A stretch of 7,307 nt of DNA. Origin: Clostridia bacterium. Its GTDB lineage: Bacteria; Bacillota; Clostridia; Oscillospirales; UBA644. This document shows positions 1-5,308 of the stretch, one piece after another. Numbering within the stretch: the stretch's first letter is position 1; each line of letters begins with the position of its first letter. Under the pieces are notes generated by a model that saw only the letters and a program-made list of their open reading frames with translations, was not told the origin of the DNA and searched no databases. The stretch spans positions 1 through 7,307 of the forward strand of contig JAFPBP010000177.1 in the NCBI GenBank assembly GCA_017424085.1. Reading direction: 5' to 3'. Position numbers and translations under genes: made by a program.

Positions 1-195
1 GGAGATAGTAATGATTTTAAGAATCATGTGGCGACTCTCGATGAAAAATGTAACATTCAAGAAGCAATCGCTTTTGCAGATAGGTATTGTGACATTAAAG
101 CAAGAGAAAACCAAGAAAGTTCTTACACCACTTATGACGAATATCCTCTTTACATGAGAGGCAATAAGTTCCAATATCTTGGAGCCCCCATGTAA
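1..195 (+). CDS. 3' end of an unrecognised protein gene
   Basis: Frame 1 is open from the first base to a TAA at 193-195, giving the last 64 residues of a protein that starts outside the window. The fragment is soluble-looking, mixed in charge and rich in Asp, Glu, Tyr and Asn, with no membrane segment, and it ends in LGAPM. I do not recognise a family. Its composition resembles the AT-richer lipoprotein gene that follows 55 bases later in the same direction. I see no convincing promoter or terminator in that gap, so the two could be co-transcribed. A short frame-2 ORF starting at 11 overlaps it, but frame 1 has the more protein-like composition. Confidence 0.6.
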   Translation, partial: GDSNDFKNHVATLDEKCNIQEAIAFADRYCDIKARENQESSYTTYDEYPLYMRGNKFQYLGAPM

Positions 196-250
196 GCAAA
201 AAAGCACCCATATCATACCGAGATAAAACACAAGAAAGAAGGTTTGAAAT

Positions 251-1408
251 ATGAAGAAATTGCTGGCAGTCTTAATGGTTTTTTCTCTATGTTCAGGTCT
301 CTTCTGCGCCTGTACGCCGCAGGGGATCACAGACACCGATTCGTCGGTGCAGGCGTCTACCGATTCGCAAATAGAAGATACTTCAACTGCGACCGATTCC
401 GCTACACAATCTACCGAGGCAGATACTGCGACATCAGACACCGATTCAGAGGGAAAAACCTCGTCTTCTGTTGATGATATAGAATCTATCGTAGCCGCAT
501 TTCCATTTGTTGACACGATCTTTAAGGTAGATTGGAAGTCTCAAGGGTATAAAATCCCCGTGAAGAACAATTACACGGTGTATGCAACCCCTTCCTCTGA
601 CGATTCCGCTTCTTCTGATGCAAAAGAAAAAATCAAACTTAATCTTCAGGGAAAAGTAACCTTGATTGAAGGAGCATTTCATTTTAGCGGTGAAGGGAAA
701 CCTGCCACGTTCGAGGCCCTTTCCGGAAAGCAAGCGATTTCCCTGACCTTACCTAAATATGAAGAGGCATTCACGTTAGAGTATAAGCAAACTTCGCATA
801 GCGGAGGAATAGACAGTCCGTACGAGGTTATTCGAAAGACCTCATCGAATGATCTATACAAAGTGAAAACCTCTCAAGGATTCAATGTTTCACTTTTGGT
901 TCAGCGAGAAACAGGTGTTCTAACCCAGCTTTTTTTCACCTCTGCGCCCCAAGAATGGTTTATTGGTGATACTACACAGGAAGAGGCGGTGACGATGGCT
1001 CGCAATCTTCTGGAACAGTACTATGGAAAAGATGCTCTTACGGACTACTCTTACACCCGTACTTCGGTGATTGACGATCTTGGACCCAAAGATAGTACCT
1101 ATTGCATCGTTTATACACGGATGCTTGGAAATTATCCTACAAGTGAAGTTTTGAAGTTTTACATTACCAAGGGTGGATATTTTACAGGAGTCAGTACCTT
1201 CAATTATGGGCTTTTTGCAGATTTGGAAGATACCTTGACGGTTGAACGCGTCGAGGCGACTGAGAAAGATGTTCGAGACCTTTTCCCGGGAACAGATCTG
1301 TATGATTGGAAGATTGATCGAGACCTAACAGGAGAGTACTATCTGTCTTTCTTCTGTGAAGACAAAGCAAGAACCTTTGAATACGATCTTACGATCAATA
1401 TCAAATAA
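251..1408 (+). CDS. predicted secreted lipoprotein, function unknown
   Basis: This gene encodes 385 residues. The N terminus has two Lys, a hydrophobic stretch (about 4-19) and a Cys at 21 in the context LFCAC, which fits a signal peptidase II lipobox although Phe at -3 is unusual. Mature protein would be anchored to the outer face of the membrane. Residues about 26-76 are a Ser/Thr/Asp-rich linker, typical of a flexible tether in Gram-positive lipoproteins, with four Thr-Asp-Ser units. The rest (about 80-385) looks globular, with alternating polar and aromatic segments suggesting beta structure. I cannot assign it to a family. The ATG is preceded by AGAAGG about 8 bases upstream. The gene is clearly more AT-rich than the genes beyond 1469. 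It ends just before a strong hairpin terminator that it shares with convergent trpB. Confidence 0.85.
   Translation: MKKLLAVLMVFSLCSGLFCACTPQGITDTDSSVQASTDSQIEDTSTATDSATQSTEADTATSDTDSEGKTSSSVDDIESIVAAFPFVDTIFKVDWKSQGYKIPVKNNYTVYATPSSDDSASSDAKEKIKLNLQGKVTLIEGAFHFSGEGKPATFEALSGKQAISLTLPKYEEAFTLEYKQTSHSGGIDSPYEVIRKTSSNDLYKVKTSQGFNVSLLVQRETGVLTQLFFTSAPQEWFIGDTTQEEAVTMARNLLEQYYGKDALTDYSYTRTSVIDDLGPKDSTYCIVYTRMLGNYPTSEVLKFYITKGGYFTGVSTFNYGLFADLEDTLTVERVEATEKDVRDLFPGTDLYDWKIDRDLTGEYYLSFFCEDKARTFEYDLTINIK
335..447 (+). repeat. four in-frame ACCGATTC copies encoding Thr-Asp-Ser
   Basis: The octamer ACCGATTC occurs at 335-342, 359-366, 392-399 and 440-447. The intervals (24, 33 and 48 bases) are all multiples of three. 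Each copy is in the lipoprotein reading frame and encodes Thr-Asp-Ser in the low-complexity linker. The identical codons suggest duplication of a short unit rather than independent selection for residues. Nothing suggests mobility. Confidence 0.7.
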
Positions 1409-1421
1409 CATGACACAAAAC

Positions 1422-1455
1422 AACGGACGGAGAGAAATCTCCGTCCGTTTTGCAT
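1422..1455. terminator. bidirectional intrinsic terminator between convergent genes
   Basis: A perfect 12-bp stem (1422-1433 with 1438-1449, core ACGGACGGAGA) is closed by a GAAA tetraloop. On the + strand it is followed by a short T tract and a second TTTT at 1457-1460. On the minus strand the hairpin is followed by TTGTTTTG. It starts 13 bases after the lipoprotein stop and about 20 bases after the trpB stop, so it can end both transcripts. Confidence 0.92.
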
Positions 1456-1468
1456 GTTTTGAATTTGT

Positions 1469-2686
1469 TTAGCGGATGCCGTAATGCTCGAGCACGTAGT
1501 CCATGTCCTTGTCGCCTCTGCCCGACAGGTTGATGAGGATGGAGCCCTTGCCCATCTTCTGCGCCAGCTTGATGCCGTACGCCACCGCGTGCGAGGATTC
1601 GATGGCGGGGATGATCCCTTCCGTGCGGGAGAGGGTGAAGAAGGCGTCGATGGTCTCTTCGTCGTCGATCACGTCGTATTTGACTCTGCCCAGATCACGC
1701 AGGAAGGCGTGCTCGGGACCCGAGGAGGGGTAGTCCAGACCGCTTGCTACCGAGTATACGGGGGCGGGCTCGCCGTTTTCATCCATGAGCATGATGGACT
1801 TAAAGCCGTGCATGATGCCCTCGGTGCCGTACTGCAGGGAGGCGGCGTGGTCTCCCAGCTTGGGACCTCTGCCCAGAGGCTCGATGCCGTAAATATCCAC
1901 GGGGTCGTTCAAAAATCCCGAGAAGAAGCCTGCCGCATTGGAGCCGCCGCCCACGCAGGCGACCACCGCATCGGGCAGATGACCCGTCATTTCCACGAAC
2001 TGCTCCCGTGCCTCGATGCCGACCACGCTCTGGAAGTCGCGCACCATCATGGGGAAGGGATGGGGGCCCAGGACCGAGCCGATGCAGTAGATGCAATCCT
2101 TGTATTCTCTGCTGTAGGCGTCGAAGGCGGCGTCTACCGCTTCCTTCAGGGTCTGCAAGCCGTGGGTGACCTCTACCACGTTTGCGCCCAGGATCTTCAT
2201 GCGCGCCACGTTGGGGGCTTGCTTTTTGATGTCAACGCTGCCCATGTAAATATCGCATTCCAGCCCGAAGTAGGCGGCGGCGGTGGCAAGGGCAACCCCG
2301 TGCTGACCCGCGCCGGTCTCGGCGATGACCTTCTTCTTGCCCATGAACTTTGCCAGCAGGGCTTCGCCCATGCAATGGTTCAGCTTGTGGGCGCCCGTGT
2401 GGTTCAGATCCTCACGCTTCACGTACAGCTGCACGTTGCCCAGCTTGTTGGACAGCCGCTCCAGATGGGACACGGGGGTGGGTCTGCCCTGGAATTCCTT
2501 GCGGATGCGGCGCAGCTCGCTGATGAACTGGCGGGACTGAGCGATGGTCTGATACGCCTCGTCGATCTCCTGCATGGCTTTCTTCAGATTATCGGGGATG
2601 TAGGCGCCGCCGTAGGGCCCGAAATAGCCGTTTTCATCGGGGTAATGCTTAAAATAAGTATCGAAATCAATGCCGTTGAAGTTCAT
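1469..2686 (-). CDS. trpB: tryptophan synthase beta subunit, TrpB1 type, without adjacent trpA
   Basis: TrpB is the PLP-dependent subunit that condenses indole with L-serine to give L-tryptophan in the cytoplasm. The 405-residue product is of usual length and has all the landmarks. These are GRPTP (67-71), HTGAHK with the Schiff-base Lys101, ETGAGQHG with the catalytic Glu123, the phosphate-binding GGGSN (246-250), GLDYP (Asp318), EGIIPA (Glu357) and SGRGDKD (Ser388 near the PLP ring). The segment around 155-182 (KKQAPNVARMKILG) departs from enterobacterial TrpB, suggesting a distinct clade. The protein contains no Trp. I chose ATG at 2684-2686 because AAGGAG lies 8 bases upstream; a TTG at 2705-2707 is in frame but would place the Shine-Dalgarno inside the gene. 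No trpA or other trp gene is in the window: the gene upstream on this strand is folC, and a terminator follows. It may use free or imported indole, or pair with a TrpA encoded elsewhere. Confidence 0.96.
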   Translation of the reverse strand: MNFNGIDFDTYFKHYPDENGYFGPYGGAYIPDNLKKAMQEIDEAYQTIAQSRQFISELRRIRKEFQGRPTPVSHLERLSNKLGNVQLYVKREDLNHTGAHKLNHCMGEALLAKFMGKKKVIAETGAGQHGVALATAAAYFGLECDIYMGSVDIKKQAPNVARMKILGANVVEVTHGLQTLKEAVDAAFDAYSREYKDCIYCIGSVLGPHPFPMMVRDFQSVVGIEAREQFVEMTGHLPDAVVACVGGGSNAAGFFSGFLNDPVDIYGIEPLGRGPKLGDHAASLQYGTEGIMHGFKSIMLMDENGEPAPVYSVASGLDYPSSGPEHAFLRDLGRVKYDVIDDEETIDAFFTLSRTEGIIPAIESSHAVAYGIKLAQKMGKGSILINLSGRGDKDMDYVLEHYGIR

Positions 2687-2693
2687 AAGTTTT

Positions 2694-2700
2694 CTCCTTT
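2694..2700 (-). promoter_or_regulatory. trpB ribosome binding site
   Basis: The minus strand reads AAAGGAG, seven bases before the ATG at 2686. It fixes the trpB start and rules out the longer TTG form. The stop codon of the upstream 23-codon leader ORF (2704-2706) lies only three or four bases away, so a ribosome paused at that stop would physically cover this site. Confidence 0.9.
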
Positions 2701-2703
2701 TTT

Positions 2704-2775
2704 TCAATCAATGGTGGATGGGAATTCTCGATTTACCTGCCATCGACACCATCGTAACGTAAAGATCACCGACAC
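2704..2775 (-). CDS. putative Trp-containing leader peptide upstream of trpB
   Basis: This 23-codon ORF starts with GTG at 2773-2775. It has a very strong Shine-Dalgarno, AAGGAGG (2784-2790), with 8 bases between it and the start. The peptide includes LRWCRWQ, so residues 9 and 12 are Trp (UGG). Two Trp in 23 residues contrasts with none in the 405-residue TrpB. The TGA (2704-2706) is just upstream of the trpB Shine-Dalgarno. The ORF lies entirely after the T-box leader terminator, so it is transcribed only on read-through. Known precedent: in B. subtilis, rtpLP, a Trp-codon leader peptide after a tRNA-Trp T-box, controls rtpA translation, with a ribosome at its stop blocking the rtpA site. 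By analogy, stalling at the Trp codons would leave the trpB site free and completed translation would occlude it. The mechanism is inference. The ORF could instead provide simple translational coupling. Confidence 0.62.
   Translation of the reverse strand: MSVIFTLRWCRWQVNREFPSTID
2709..2754 (-). other. RNA hairpin containing both leader-peptide Trp codons
   Basis: On the minus strand ATGGTG-TC-GATGG (2740-2752) can pair with CCATCCACCAT (2711-2721). This gives 11 bp with a 2-base TC bulge, and the outer G-U and C-G pairs extend it to 13 bp (2709-2754). Both UGG codons of the leader peptide lie in the 5' arm. The 3' arm ends about 9-11 bases before the trpB Shine-Dalgarno. A ribosome on the Trp codons would melt it. 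It does not itself cover the trpB site, so its role is open. Confidence 0.5.
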
Positions 2776-2793
2776 GGGAACTCCCTCCTTTCC

Positions 2794-2838
2794 AAAAAAT
2801 AAAACTCCAAGTGACGATAAAAACATACACTTGGAGTT
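2794..2838 (-). terminator. trpB leader intrinsic terminator
   Basis: On the minus strand AACTCCAAGTG (2828-2838) pairs perfectly over 11 bp with CACTTGGAGTT (2803-2813), with a 14-base loop. It is followed by TTATTTTTT (2794-2802). It lies between the promoter and both the leader ORF and trpB, as expected for a T-box-controlled attenuator. Confidence 0.9.
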
Positions 2839-3054
2839 GAAGCCAAAAGAAAGATACACTCTCTGTATCTGACAACGCATACCGGCATATGCTCCGCCTT
2901 TTTACGGGCGCGGCTCCCGTCGGCTACTACTGAGAGATCTCTGTCTCCGTTCGCTCCGCCCTCATGAGTCCATTCCCCGAGCCATCCCCTGCCGCAATCC
3001 CACCGCCTGCGACTCTCTTTCAGCTTCCGAAACGGGTACTCTTCTCAATCATCG
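2794..3054 (-). promoter_or_regulatory. T-box riboswitch leader with Trp (UGG) specifier
   Basis: T-box leaders bind a specific tRNA and let transcription continue when that tRNA is uncharged. On the minus strand several Stem I landmarks appear in order. They are GATGA (3049-3053), AGTA (3037-3040), AGAGAGTCG (about 3010-3018), a distal loop GGTGGGA closed by CGCA/TGCG, and the specifier-loop pattern GGAATGGAC. The triplet UGG sits at 2970-2972, which codes for Trp and matches the downstream trpB. TGAG (3044-3047) pairs with CTCA (2965-2968) at the Stem I base. A Stem III-like element, ACGGG...CCCGTAA (about 2902-2920), and a terminator follow. The normal GGTGGNACCGCG antiterminator motif is missing: the nearest match is AAGGCGGAGC (2891-2900), and a UGGC lies at 2842-2845. 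Stem I is convincing. The antiterminator is unresolved. Confidence 0.85.
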
Positions 3055-3076
3055 GTTTTCGTATTCAATTTCCTGT

Positions 3077-3105
3077 ATTATATCACACTTTCCCCCGTTT
3101 GTCAA
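3077..3105 (-). promoter_or_regulatory. sigma-A promoter of the trpB leader
   Basis: The minus strand has TTGACA (3100-3105), a 17-base spacer and TATAAT (3077-3082), both perfect consensus. Transcription should begin near 3070, just upstream of the T-box Stem I. The -35 lies only about 20 bases after the folC stop and inside the loop of a C/G-rich inverted repeat (3088-3115). Confidence 0.93.
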
Positions 3106-3124
3106 GGGGGGAAGGGGATTTTTT

Positions 3125-4390
3125 TTATTTCCGAAGGCGGTCAACGGCATCCTTCAGCTCGGCGTACATGTAAAGGGAGCCCAGACACACCACGGGATGC
3201 CCCTCGTCCACGGCACGGCACAGGGCGTCGGCGCCGTCGGTGCATGCCTGCGCCGAAACTCCAAGGGAGCGAAAGACCTCCGCATAGTCTGCGGCGGGCA
3301 GGGCTCGGGAATTGTGAGGCGTCAGACAGAAGACCCTTGCCGCCAAGGGCGCCAGACGGGCGGCGACGGCGCGGTAATCCTTGTCCGCCATGATCCCCGT
3401 CACGAAACAAACGGGCGTGTGGGGGAAATATGCCTCCACGCTTTCCGCCGCGCGGGCGATGCCCTCGGGGTTGTGTCCCCCGTCGGCGATGATCAGAGGA
3501 GATCGGCTCAGGATCTCAAACCGACCCTTCCAGCGCACAGTCCGAAGCCCCTCCCGCAGGGCGGATTCGGGGATGCGCCAGCCTTGCGCTCGGAGAAGGT
3601 CTGCGGCGGTGAGGGCGTTTGCGGCGTTGTCCGCCTGATATAAGCCCAGAAGCGACAGGGACAGATCGGTTTTTCCGTTGAAATCAAAGACCGTGCCCGA
3701 AAGATCCCACGATTTCAGGGTCAGACCTTCTTTGGGAACGGTGTGCAGGGGGGCGTTCTTTGCCTTTGCCTCTGCGCGGATGACCGCCTCTGCCTCGGGG
3801 TCGGCGCCGCACCAAAGCACGGGGCGCCCCTCCTTGATGATCCCCGCCTTCTGATGGGCGATCTCGGCGACGGTTGCGCCCAAAAAGGAGGTGTGATCCA
3901 CCGAAACGCCCGTGATCACCGAAAGAACGGGGGAATCGATCACGTTGGTGGCGTCGGTCAAGCCGCCCATGCCGCATTCGAGGATCACAAGATCGCATTT
4001 GCTTTTGCGAAACCACTTCAGCGCCAGCGCCGTGAGCATCTCGAATTCCGTGGGCGGGTCGGGCAGCTTTTCGCTCAGAGCAAGAAGCTCTTGGGCGAGG
4101 GCGGCAAACTCGGCTTCGGGGATGGGTTCGCCGTTCACCGTTACCGTCTCCCGCATTTCGCAGAGGGCGGGGGTGGAGAAGCGTCCCACCCGATAGCCCG
4201 CCGCCGAGAGCATGGCATCAACGATGGCGCAGAAGGAGCCCTTTCCGTTGGTGCCCGTTACGTGAAGCACCCGAAGGGTCCGTTGGGGATCTCCCAACGC
4301 CTGGCAAAGCGCCTCCACCCGTTGGGTTCCCGGCTTACAAAAGGGGCGATTGGTGCCCCGCAGGGCGTCCTCCGCTTGCCGATAGGTCAT
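3125..4390 (-). CDS. folC: bifunctional folylpolyglutamate / dihydrofolate synthase
   Basis: FolC is a cytoplasmic Mur-ligase-family enzyme that uses ATP to add gamma-linked glutamate to folates, retaining them in the cell; many bacterial forms also make dihydrofolate from dihydropteroate. The 421-residue length is normal. Visible motifs are the P-loop HVTGTNGKGS (43-52), ECGMGGLTDATNV (138-150), HQKAGIIK (179-186, containing the Lys usually carbamylated in the family), WKGRFE (287-292), DGGHNP (303-308) and a GSLYMYAE end (404-411). GGGAGG 7 bases before the ATG supports the start. The gap from the folT stop is only 13 bases and contains this ribosome binding site, so the genes are very likely co-transcribed and perhaps coupled. 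Whether it has dihydrofolate synthase activity cannot be read from sequence alone; pairing with a folate importer favours polyglutamylation of salvaged folate. Confidence 0.95.
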   Translation of the reverse strand: MTYRQAEDALRGTNRPFCKPGTQRVEALCQALGDPQRTLRVLHVTGTNGKGSFCAIVDAMLSAAGYRVGRFSTPALCEMRETVTVNGEPIPEAEFAALAQELLALSEKLPDPPTEFEMLTALALKWFRKSKCDLVILECGMGGLTDATNVIDSPVLSVITGVSVDHTSFLGATVAEIAHQKAGIIKEGRPVLWCGADPEAEAVIRAEAKAKNAPLHTVPKEGLTLKSWDLSGTVFDFNGKTDLSLSLLGLYQADNAANALTAADLLRAQGWRIPESALREGLRTVRWKGRFEILSRSPLIIADGGHNPEGIARAAESVEAYFPHTPVCFVTGIMADKDYRAVAARLAPLAARVFCLTPHNSRALPAADYAEVFRSLGVSAQACTDGADALCRAVDEGHPVVCLGSLYMYAELKDAVDRLRK

Positions 4391-4403
4391 ATGGATCCTC
4401 CCG

Positions 4404-4943
4404 TCAATGGAATCGGTTGAGCTGATTGGATACGGCTTTGTTCCGCAGCAGCAGATAAAGCAGCAGGAATTCCAGCGCGCCGATCACCAGATAATTCAGC
4501 CCGCGCCAGCCCAGCGTGGGCAAAAAGGGCGAGCCGTAAGCGTGGGCAAGTCCCACGGTCTTGATCAGCACCGACCCCAGCGCGTGGGCGCCGAAAACGG
4601 CGATCCCCGTGCGAAGGGCAAGGCTCTTGGGACGAAGGAAGCGGTAGAGAAGCCCGCTCGTCAGCCCCACCGCCACGGCACCCACCGTCACCAGCGGCAG
4701 AGGCGCCCAGCCTCGCAGAAAGCAGCCCAGCAGGTCTGCCAACAGCCCCGTCACCGCTCCCGCCACGGGTCCGAAGACCACGCCCGCCAGCAGGATGGGC
4801 AGGTTTTCCACCGAGAAGCGGAAGGTTCCGTCCTGGGGAAAGGACAAAAATTTCCCGCAAATGATGCTGATCGTCGCCAGAAGCGCCACGGCACACATGA
4901 CCTTCAGGCTTCCCAGAAGCACGTTTTTCTTGTTTTTTTGCAT
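4404..4943 (-). CDS. folT: ECF transporter S component for folate
   Basis: FolT is the membrane substrate-capture subunit of an energy-coupling-factor transporter; it binds folate and works with a shared EcfA-EcfA'-EcfT module, not encoded in this window. The 179-residue protein is strongly hydrophobic, with about five or six membrane segments (near 12-30, 46-66, 66-76, 82-101, 111-131, 148-167). RFSVENLPILLAGVVFGP (42-59) followed by AGAVTGLLADLLG (61-73) is the typical S-component signature seen in FolT. The folate call is strengthened by two independent facts: folC follows at 13 bases and a THF riboswitch precedes it. AAGGAGG lies 7 bases before the ATG, separated by a run of T. A different vitamin specificity is possible but unlikely in this context. 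Confidence 0.92.
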   Translation of the reverse strand: MQKNKKNVLLGSLKVMCAVALLATISIICGKFLSFPQDGTFRFSVENLPILLAGVVFGPVAGAVTGLLADLLGCFLRGWAPLPLVTVGAVAVGLTSGLLYRFLRPKSLALRTGIAVFGAHALGSVLIKTVGLAHAYGSPFLPTLGWRGLNYLVIGALEFLLLYLLLRNKAVSNQLNRFH

Positions 4944-4982
4944 AAAAAAACCTCCTTCCCCGTATCATGCGCAGGTAGGAGA
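4944..4982 (-). promoter_or_regulatory. Shine-Dalgarno-sequestering hairpin in the folT leader
   Basis: On the minus strand TCTCCT (4977-4982) can pair over 6 bp with AGGAGG (4951-4956), the core of the folT ribosome binding site. Seven T residues (4944-4950) follow at once, so the same hairpin could act as a weak terminator. It is the most obvious expression platform for the upstream THF aptamer: ligand binding would favour sequestration and lower FolT/FolC synthesis. The stem is short and the switching partner is not identified. Confidence 0.55.
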
Positions 4983-5004
4983 TGTTACACTCTATCTGTG
5001 GAAT

Positions 5005-5106
5005 GAAGCGGGATGCAAAGCACAGACCGCAGCCCTTGCTTCGGCTTTCGTCCGACCGGCAACTCCCCGTCCCATCGACACTTAAACGCCTGTGCTTTTA
5101 CTCTTC
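5005..5106 (-). promoter_or_regulatory. tetrahydrofolate (THF) riboswitch
   Basis: The minus strand matches the folT-motif aptamer. It has AGAGTA, then AGCACAG (5090-5096), which pairs perfectly with CTGTGCT (5019-5025). The conserved internal segments GCGTTTAAGTG, GATGGGACGGGGAGTTGCC, CGAAAG and GCTGCGGT follow in order, and the TTTGCATCCCGCTTC end closes the outer stem against GAAGAG. This class binds reduced folates and is known upstream of folT and other folate genes in Firmicutes. It lies between the folT promoter and folT, as expected. Confidence 0.9.
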
Positions 5107-5146
5107 AGATGTTTGGCGGAACCGCTCTTCGGCTCCGTAGGCTTTT

Positions 5147-5174
5147 ATTATACCACGATTTTTCCATTTGTCAA
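5147..5174 (-). promoter_or_regulatory. sigma-A promoter for folT-folC
   Basis: The minus strand has TTGACA (5169-5174), a 16-base spacer and TGGTATAAT ending the -10 at 5147. Transcription should begin near 5140, giving a leader of about 200 bases that holds the THF riboswitch. It diverges from the serine hydrolase promoter; about 77 bases between the two -35 boxes show no further recognisable site. Confidence 0.9.
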
Positions 5175-5251
5175 GAGGAAATTTTACGGTTTTTCGTTTG
5201 TTCAAACTTTTTCCACGGTCGGGTTTTTTTCGCAACAATTCTCGGGGACGG

Positions 5252-5280
5252 TTGACATTTCCCCACGGGTGCGGTATAAT
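5252..5280 (+). promoter_or_regulatory. sigma-A promoter for the serine hydrolase gene
   Basis: TTGACA (5252-5257), a 17-base spacer and TATAAT (5275-5280) are both perfect consensus. The predicted start near 5287 gives a short leader of about 20 bases that holds only the ribosome binding site. Confidence 0.92.
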
Positions 5281-5308
5281 GAAGAAAAACCCGAAGGGAA
5301 GGATTTTC

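Noticed and set aside
11..157. 48-codon frame-2 ORF with a GGAG motif near the window start
   Set aside because: It overlaps the frame-1 ORF, which has a more natural composition and ends nearer the next gene; the Shine-Dalgarno match is short and the context to the left is unknown.
2687..2707. Seven-codon N-terminal extension of trpB from TTG at 2705-2707
   Set aside because: The extension would translate the AAGGAG ribosome binding site itself; the ATG at 2686 has ideal spacing and gives a standard TrpB N terminus.
2708..2752. 14-codon ATG ORF overlapping the Trp leader ORF in another frame
   Set aside because: It has no Shine-Dalgarno sequence; the GTG ORF in the neighbouring frame has AAGGAGG at ideal spacing.
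2852..2870. Hairpin AGATACA/TGTATCT followed by T-rich sequence as a second leader terminator
   Set aside because: The stem is only 7 bp and AT-rich with an interrupted T tract; the 11-bp hairpin downstream is the convincing terminator. It may still be part of the unresolved T-box 3' domain.
1484..2872. Long + strand ORF (462 codons) antisense to trpB
   Set aside because: It is a shadow of the G+C-rich trpB gene and its leader: no ribosome binding site, His/Gln/Gly-rich unlikely composition, and trpB on the other strand is unmistakable.
2964..3173. 69-codon + strand ORF between trpB and folC
   Set aside because: It lies across the T-box Stem I, the trpB promoter and the folC 3' end on the opposite strand, with no ribosome binding site.
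4387..4968. 193-codon minus-strand ORF overlapping folT
   Set aside because: It is an out-of-frame shadow with Arg/Gly/Ala-rich composition; folT in the other frame has clear membrane segments and the right ribosome binding site.
5168..5308. 47-codon upstream extension of the serine hydrolase
   Set aside because: It runs back through the perfect promoter and past the predicted transcription start; the ATG at 5309 has a good ribosome binding site.
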